From Sipunculus nudus (Eukaryota; Annelida; Sipuncula; Golfingiida; Sipunculidae), in the NCBI GenBank assembly GCA_026874595.1, contig CM049308.1:80706124-80770123 (forward strand): a stretch of 64,000 bases of DNA, in the 5' to 3' direction. Positions 62,101 to 64,000 of this stretch are shown piece after piece. A model generated the notes under the pieces. The model searched no databases. It saw only the letters and a program-made list of their open reading frames with translations, and had not been told where the DNA came from. A program made the translations under genes and the position numbers. Every line of letters begins with the position of its first letter. Position 1 is the stretch's first letter.

Positions 62101-62244
62101 TGTTTGGAACATCAGGACTGGCATGCACAGAATTCACTTCAGCAATAAATTCACTGAACTTCATCCCAATAACCTTGTTCCGATTGCCATCTATATTTCT
62201 GTTAGCTAAATATAACCCAACAGCTTTTTCAGTATCTGGTGATC
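26040..62244 (-). CDS. Giant FN3-repeat, single-pass membrane protein, 5' partial (22 exons)
   Basis: Twenty-two exons, listed separately, join with consistent phases into 3741 residues and a stop. Order in the partial protein: N-terminal region of unknown fold (1-500); PAN/Apple-like segment (TPEMCAQECVKLDNCMSF, about 500-530); fibronectin-III-like repeats with linkers such as VDSTPPE, VDASPPI, VDETPPV, VDTTPPK, VDTSPPV, IDTNPPV and VDVTPPV (about 640-2840), with a Ser/Thr-rich stretch, a lectin-like insert and a Cys cluster (CHGCYIPCNRFSCNERC); a juxtamembrane region with KRRKR (about 2976) and a GPS-like segment (about 3090-3135); cadherin-like modules; an EGF; a transmembrane helix (about 3473-3499); and a 242-residue tail. 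The signal peptide is outside the window. I do not recognise a named orthologue. A cell-surface adhesion or receptor role is inferred from the domains. Confidence 0.88.
26591..27147 (-). CDS. Exon 21: main part of the cytoplasmic tail
   Basis: It follows TCTGTTTCAG and ends AAAAGG before GTGAGT. It is rich in Lys, Arg, Pro and Glu, with KKSKRKQKSS, and low in hydrophobic residues, as expected for a disordered cytoplasmic tail. No kinase, phosphatase or death-type domain is seen. Confidence 0.9.
27148..27956 (-). other. Intron 20-21, nothing notable
   Basis: AT-rich intron without repeats or exon-like frames. Confidence 0.6.
27957..29104 (-). CDS. Exon 20: cadherin-like modules, EGF and transmembrane helix
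   Basis: It follows TATATTCAG and ends TCAAG before GTATGT, 382 codons. The first module (DPEKDPITYRM, GIVSVTKDGVLLYKP, FGEDKITIRIAE) follows the pattern of tandem-95/cadherin-like repeats. An EGF-like segment has CKRGVCQGPDYDPEC and CKCDEGYSGVHC. The hydrophobic run IVYSIPVIVILGLSITF continues to CIKKR, a stop-transfer signal, so the N-terminal side is outside the cell. Confidence 0.93.
29693..29787 (-). CDS. Exon 19: GPS-like cysteine segment
   Basis: It follows CATTATAG and ends GGCAAG before GTTAGG. Together with its neighbours it reads YWDKGAKVWRHATESC, about 20 residues later GKIC, then ETYTHL. The W-x-W-x-C...C-x-x-HL spacing recalls the GPS part of GAIN domains, but the usual residue after HL is Ser or Thr and here it is Gly. 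Confidence 0.85.
30330..30490 (-). CDS. Exon 18: region before the GPS-like segment
   Basis: It follows CCTTTTCCAG and ends GATAAAG before GTAATA. It encodes RIRYCGVSFFLVPNGEVSMN and VEQTGCGYIP, probably beta strands of the juxtamembrane domain. Confidence 0.88.
30911..36188 (-). mobile_element. Family B composite element in intron 17-18
   Basis: One end (30911) is ACAAGTGACCCATTGGTCAT then GACGCTCAGCTGA. The other (36188) is a hairpin ending AGTCAGCTGAGCTAAAA. Two blocks of about 338-bp palindrome units (31090-32400 and 34800-36060) flank a middle part (33700-34800) that resembles two diverged pieces of the 1.9-kb family B type seen at 15741-24248. GGTGGCGCCACC is exact at 32116, 34815, 35153 and 35828; other units have decayed versions. 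About 32400-33700 is unassigned AT-rich sequence. It is probably a product of nested insertion or recombination. It lies in the same orientation as the host gene if the AGCTCAG end is taken as 5'. Confidence 0.7.
36191..36440 (-). mobile_element. Partial element with 10-bp GC-rich terminal hairpin
   Basis: TGTCCCCCGC (36409) pairs with GCGGGGGACA (ending 36437), next to CAGACAGACAGACC. This hairpin plus GACA/GTCC-run layout copies the ends of families B and D, but the body does not match either. Only one end is recognised. Confidence 0.5.
36549..36696 (-). CDS. Exon 17: juxtamembrane domain
   Basis: It follows AAAATTGCAG and ends TGGAACAG before GTACAG. It encodes EGTVTLGMLSSVDLGTTYES and ELSRFMWN, joined in frame to exon 18. 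Confidence 0.88.
37070..37285 (+). mobile_element. tRNA-derived SINE
   Basis: GGGTTTGATCCC (B-box-like) follows TTGAGTGGTACGAC (A-box-like). A body with TTCTCCAGGTTCTCTC and ATTTCCTCCACC comes next, then a TTATTATTA tail. The layout is that of a tRNA-head SINE. It is in intron 16-17. Confidence 0.6.
37331..37444 (-). CDS. Exon 16: basic KRRKR cleavage-like site
   Basis: It follows TTTGAACAG and ends GTCACAG before GTAGAA. It encodes DGGKRRKRANYPNIRVDV. R-x-K-R followed by a small residue fits the furin consensus, so the ectodomain may be cut here in the Golgi. This is an inference from the motif only. Confidence 0.87.
37650..40795. mobile_element. G-rich element interrupted by a family B copy
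   Basis: AGGGGTGGATCCAGGATTT with a G run (37652-37684) on the left faces a G run with CTCCCCTGGATCCCCTTCTG (40755-40793) on the right, which reads AGAAGGGGATCCAGGGG when inverted. The family B copy 37706-40663 lies between them. It looks like a short element with GGATCCAGG-containing inverted ends split by insertion. Confidence 0.45.
37706..40663 (-). mobile_element. Family B element with about eight 338-bp palindrome units, intron 15-16
   Basis: It runs from CAAGTGGTCTATGGGCCATG, then ACGCTCAGCTGA, to a hairpin ending ACAGTCAGCTGAGCTA, preceded by ACGGACGGACAGCC and a GGCC run. Units are centred on palindromes near 37907, 38252, 38578/38676, 39016, 39293, 39631, 39970 and 40308; those at 39293, 39970 and 40308 are exact. 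Spacing is 338 bp in the youngest part, with shorter spacing (about 98 bp) near 38578-38676 from a local duplication. No coding sequence. Confidence 0.8.
41092..42260 (-). mobile_element. Diverged, short family B element, intron 15-16
   Basis: It begins AACAAGTGGTCCATGGGCCA, then TGATGCTTAGCTGA, and ends GGCTATAGCTCAGATGACTT, then ATACACCTGAGCTAAAA. The palindrome units are missing and only traces such as TAGGTCACCATGACCTAATT remain. Confidence 0.6.
42404..42721 (-). CDS. Exon 15: linker after the FN3 repeats
   Basis: The acceptor is the CATTGCAG before TGCTGCAG; the next AG would break the frame with exon 14. It ends TGTCAAAA before GTGAGT. It encodes GPPEVDEVKIENGRMYRGPL, a basic NDKKKRQ stretch and EPGKCLRFELIGRAVNHRES. 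Confidence 0.9.
43438..46997 (-). CDS. Exon 14: 3.56-kb exon with FN3-like repeats, Ser/Thr-rich and lectin-like inserts
   Basis: It follows ATTCTTTTAG and ends CTTGTAT before GTAAGT, 1187 residues. It starts in the middle of an FN3-like repeat. Linkers include VDTTPPEDGRV, LDPTAPSTGDIKDG and VDVTPPVVKLI. WHGFDDHESGIDTYTVGLFT shows the repeat signature. The middle has TVTASPVTSVGLND and STITEPLVTTTP (likely O-glycosylated), then a segment with GFGIAILGQ and QQWIGLNFDPTDAFHTYTLS that may be a concanavalin-type fold, then a CHGCYIPCNRFSCNERC cluster. It is very large for an animal exon. Confidence 0.93.
47569..49022 (-). CDS. Exon 13: FN3-like repeats
   Basis: It follows CTTCAACAG and ends ATTGAAAA before GTAAGT, 484 codons. 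It covers at least four repeats, with WVGVDSESGIIDFKVAVGT, ASDSESGYHVSTYMVG and WTHFEDEESGIEK signatures and linkers WIDTNPPV, VDTSPPE and FDATPPT. Confidence 0.93.
49635..49684 (+). repeat. Tandem duplication of a ~34-bp unit in intron 12-13
   Basis: CCATTGTTATGAAGAGGTAA followed by TTAGTGA occurs twice in a row. Confidence 0.8.
50179..50509 (-). CDS. Exon 12: FN3-like repeat
   Basis: It follows TGTTTTACAG and ends CGAAAG before GTAACC. It encodes one repeat (FAFVDPETDIKEYRL ... GIIVDTSPPVMRK). Confidence 0.92.
50971..51346 (-). CDS. Exon 11: FN3-like repeat
   Basis: It follows CTCTTGCAG and ends GGGGAAAA before GTGAGT. It has VDETPPVIGYVIDGD, WDSFRDPESDIMSQSVSVF and GYIVDTTPPKLLFL. Confidence 0.92.
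51766..51950 (-). CDS. Exon 10: second half of an FN3-like repeat
   Basis: It follows TTGTTTACAG and ends GATGGAG before GTGAGG. It has YYWGVGTEPHSNSVIGW and HMATYYSTVIAENMG. Confidence 0.9.
52152..52329 (-). CDS. Exon 9: first half of an FN3-like repeat
   Basis: It follows TTATTTACAG and ends ATAAAAAA before GTAGGC. It has VVDASPPIPGVVMDG and QWKDFYDPDTGIKK. Confidence 0.9.
53172..53318 (-). CDS. Exon 8: second half of an FN3-like repeat
   Basis: It follows ACATTCAG and ends AACAATG before GTGAGA. It has MIVKRDVSLPDGVPVWVRAR, a degenerate form of the repeat's last strands. Confidence 0.88.
53738..54130 (-). CDS. Exon 7: FN3-like repeat
   Basis: It follows TTTTTTCAG and ends GGTTTAG before GTTTGT. 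It has WRGFSDPESGLYAYMWKLGT, LLDGNYYLSVQAINN, VVDSTPPEFYGIRDV and SFSDPVSGVARVDFGLG. Confidence 0.92.
54764..54858 (-). CDS. Exon 6: start of the first FN3-like repeat
   Basis: It follows GTTTTAG and ends ATTGCAG before GTAGGT. It has FHGNEPFSERRFTANNHFIA, joined in frame to GTWRGF of exon 7. Confidence 0.87.
55166..56039 (+). mobile_element. Family C element copy 2, Helentron-like, intron 5-6
   Basis: It starts after T with GTATCCGCCAAAAC and a hairpin closing TTTTGCGGATAC, then TATG. It ends GTCGACTACCCATATTCTAG followed by T, with a GTAGTC hairpin before it. These are the same ends as the copies at 20732 and 62439. The palindromes have partly decayed; GGTGGCGCCACC is exact only at 55619. 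It lies against the direction of the host gene. Confidence 0.8.
56809..58056 (-). CDS. Exon 5: N-terminal extracellular region and PAN/Apple-like segment
   Basis: It follows TTTTTCTAG and ends GACCACCG before GTGAGT. It includes an acidic/basic stretch (DTEINKGKGKEEDEEEKTEG), a DITPTVGRISWYPYSSNTR linker like those of the FN3 repeats, and TPEMCAQECVKLDNCMSF with a following CLIQ, the cysteine layout of PAN/Apple domains. The first 150 residues are not recognised. Confidence 0.92.
58503..58660 (-). CDS. Exon 4: extracellular region of unknown fold
   Basis: It follows CTTGTTGCAG and ends GTTGG before GTAATT. It has SKVTGEASLRVLLFDIQAKL and EEEVTFSKMPLAVG, alternating hydrophobic strands. Confidence 0.88.
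58703..60074 (-). mobile_element. Family D element, 180-bp tandem core, intron 3-4
   Basis: Read on the - strand it begins TATGCCCCCGCCAC and returns as GTGGGCGGGGCATA, a strong hairpin, then CCATGTCCGTCCTTCCGTC. It ends with the hairpin TGCCCCAGGTGGGGGCA, about 20 bases, then CTAG followed by T. Seven units of 177-185 bp fill the core, marked by CAGGCATTGCGAAAAAAAGT near 58888, 59073, 59253, 59430, 59611, 59791 and 59971. It lacks the GGTGGCGCCACC palindrome. Its CTAG end lies 42 bp before the acceptor of exon 4. Confidence 0.78.
58800..59995 (-). repeat. Seven 180-bp tandem units of family D
   Basis: Each unit carries GTAACTGGTCATTATCTGCC, CAGGCCAATATCTGCAGG, AAAAAAAGTCCGTACATGTG and CATGAAATTTTCT. 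The units nearest 60 kb are the most alike. Confidence 0.88.
60496..60566 (-). CDS. Exon 3: extracellular region of unknown fold
   Basis: It follows ATTTACAG and ends TCAAAG before GTAAGT. It has SAGGIIGVSSDLSHCVMTMK. Confidence 0.87.
61449..61617 (-). CDS. Exon 2: extracellular region of unknown fold
   Basis: It follows ATATGTCAG and ends AAGTTTG before GTAGGT. It has LPRHSCGTPENPGDDFLGVN and FCVQGSALMDPKDFKFFDVS. The upstream AG is chosen because it keeps LMQ in frame with exon 1; either AG keeps phase 0. Confidence 0.88.
62063..62244 (-). CDS. Exon 1 in window: N-terminal region, 5' partial
   Basis: It follows TATTACTATAG and ends GATTTG before GTAAGT. It has EKAVGLYLANRNIDGNRNKV and SLIRKAIHDL. 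It begins in phase 1, so at least one more upstream exon lies beyond 64000. The end of a family B element is only about 10 bp before its acceptor. Confidence 0.87.
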
Positions 62245-62254
62245 CTATAGTAAT

Positions 62255-64000
62255 ACAAGTGACCCATGGGTCATGACGCTCAGCTGACTGGAAAGAGATT
62301 CACAAAAGGAAATTTTATCATCAGAATGGTAGTATATACCCATTCAACTGAAGCATCAAACAGATTAACCAACAGGCCAAGATTAAGTCTGTATTTATAT
62401 ATCTCAAAAATAGAGAAAAAATGTGTAAACTTTAAAAACTAGAATACAGGTAGCCGACAAGTGACTACGTGTATCCGCCAAAATCAGAGTGGAATGGGTG
62501 AAGTGAGGCATGGATTGAGTGGCAAGGGGAAATAGATTGAGGTATGTTGCATATTAGCATGGATGTCTGCAGCCTAAATGTGTATGTAGGTTGTGCCACC
62601 TACCACAAATCCAGAAAGCTGTCCAAGTTGTATACATATGCAAAATTTTAGGCAGAAAAGTCAAACAACTACAGCCCACGGCAGACAAACAGACAGACGC
62701 TGTGCAAAAATGGTTGCAGGTGGCCCCTCCAGTTTTGTGTATGATAAAGACCTATGTGAGATCTATACACATGCAAAATGTTGGCCCAATCGTTCAAACA
62801 GTTCCCGAGATATGAGCTTGGATGTCTGCAGCATAAGCTAGAATGTAGGTGGCGCCACCTGTCATAAAATCAAGAAAGCTATCCAGGATGTATAAAACTG
62901 CAAAATTTTAGGCAGATATGTCAAACCACTGCCAAGATATGAGTGACATTATCCCATGGCAGACAAACAGACAGATGCTGTGCAAAAATGGTTGCAGGTG
63001 GCGCCACCAGTTTTGCGTATGATAAAGAGCTATGTGACTAATGTGAGATTTATACATATGCAAAATTTTGGCTCAATCGGTCAAACCGTTCCCGAGATAT
63101 GAGCTTGGATGTGATCAGCATAAACGTGAATGTAGGTGGCGCTATCCTGGATGTATACGCATGCCGAATTTCAGGTGAATTAGTCAATTCACTGCAGAGA
63201 TATGAGTGATTTTTACTCAAGGCAGATGAACAGATGGACACTGTGCAAACATGGTTACAGGTGGCGCCACCATTTTTTGTGTATGTTAAAAAGCAATCCA
63301 AGGGCTACATTTGTATAAATTTTATTTCCTGATCAGTCAAATGGTTCCCGAGATATGAGGGATTATGTGTGGGAACAGACGCACAAATGGACACTGGATA
63401 GAGAGGAAAGATCAGAGGTCAACGCAAATTGGTTAGGCACTAGTTCTCATGTGACCCGATAATTGGTGTAAGTTTCGGAAAAATCGGTCCATTATTCTCA
63501 GAGAAGCTTTCTGGAAAGAACGTAGTGGCGGCGGAGGAACCCGGTCAAAAACATAGTATCCACAAAACTTCGTCTTGATGGATACAAAAATACAGGTGGC
63601 TCCACCAGTCTGCAGAAACTAATAAAAACACTTAATGGTCAATATCCATGCAAAGAATCATGATGATCTCTGCATTAGTTGTTCAGATACTTCAGCTTTT
63701 GTATCAAATTGTCCGTTATTCTGAGGGATACTTCAGAGTCCTATAGCTTGAAGGATATGGATAACAGAGACCTAATTTCAAGTTTCAATGGAGACTTTTC
63801 ATGGGTCTCCCTGTGTGTCAAGAATGAAGATTCTAGGTCCAGTTTTTATGATTTGTGCCCTGTTAACAGATGTTCATATCTTTAAAGGTCTCAAAAATAG
63901 AGAAAAAATTCGTAAAAAAACCCGAACAAATACAGGTTGTGCCACCAGTCTGCAGAAACTGATGAAACACTTCATGATCAATATCCATGCAAACAATTAT
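62255..64000 (-). mobile_element. Family B element interrupted by family C copy 3; runs off the window
   Basis: It starts ACAAGTGACCCATGGGTCAT then GACGCTCAGCTGACTGG. The 62255-62438 stretch aligns with 30911-31095, and 63586 resumes with AATACAGGTGGCTCCACCAG, as at 31096. The family C insert sits in the A-run of this junction. The other end is outside the window. Confidence 0.78.
62439..63585 (-). mobile_element. Family C element copy 3, Helentron-like, nested in family B
   Basis: On the + strand it starts CTAGAATACAGGTAGCCGAC and ends CGTCTTGATGGATAC. On the - strand this is a GTATC hairpin at the start and a CTAG end, with T on both sides. The uninterrupted relative at 31085-31100 has a simple A-run at this point. 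GGTGGCGCCACC is exact at 62848, 62997 and 63260. A GGCGGCGGAGG run precedes the end, as in copy 1. Confidence 0.82.

Overview
This window looks like nuclear DNA of an invertebrate animal, most likely a mollusc. It is AT-rich, has spliced genes with GT-AG introns and long introns, and is full of short non-autonomous transposons whose cores are tandem repeats, an architecture well known from bivalve genomes. The mollusc placement is an inference from that style; no sequence search was possible.

Two protein genes face each other tail to tail. On the + strand, eight exons (3163-9040) encode the last 353 residues of a PLEKHH1/PLEKHH2 (MAX-1) type protein, covering its FERM domain; the PH and MyTH4 parts must lie before the window. 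On the - strand, 22 exons (62244 down to 26040) encode at least 3741 residues of a giant type I membrane protein. In order it has an N-terminal extracellular region of unknown fold, a PAN/Apple-like segment, about a dozen fibronectin-III-like repeats joined by D-x-(T/S)-P-P linkers, a cysteine-rich and a lectin-like insert, a basic KRRKR site, a GPS-like cysteine segment, cadherin-like (tandem-95-like) modules, one EGF, one transmembrane helix and a 240-residue cytoplasmic tail. Its 5' end is beyond the right edge. All exon phases agree across both models.

Layout: 186-1800 family A element; 3163-9040 PLEKHH exons, whose introns hold a small fold-back MITE, a miniature LTR element with tRNA-like LTRs, and a 22-copy 56-bp array; 9041-15740 probable long 3' UTR; 15741-24248 a four-level nest of transposons filling the gap between the two convergent 3' ends; 24424-26039 3' UTR of the large gene; 26040-62244 the large gene, with elements in several introns; 62255-64000 an element disrupted by another and running off the edge.

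The main discovery candidate is the repeat system. Element families A, B and C have different core sequences, yet each carries tandem units built around the same palindrome, AGGTGGCGCCACC(T/A). I count 21 exact GGTGGCGCCACC copies, all inside these elements. Nested insertions give exact ends: A, C and D run from a hairpin at one end to CTAG at the other, insert between two T residues and make no clear target duplication. This resembles Helentron-type (Helitron) non-autonomous elements. A shared factor recognising the palindrome would explain its conservation, but that is a hypothesis.
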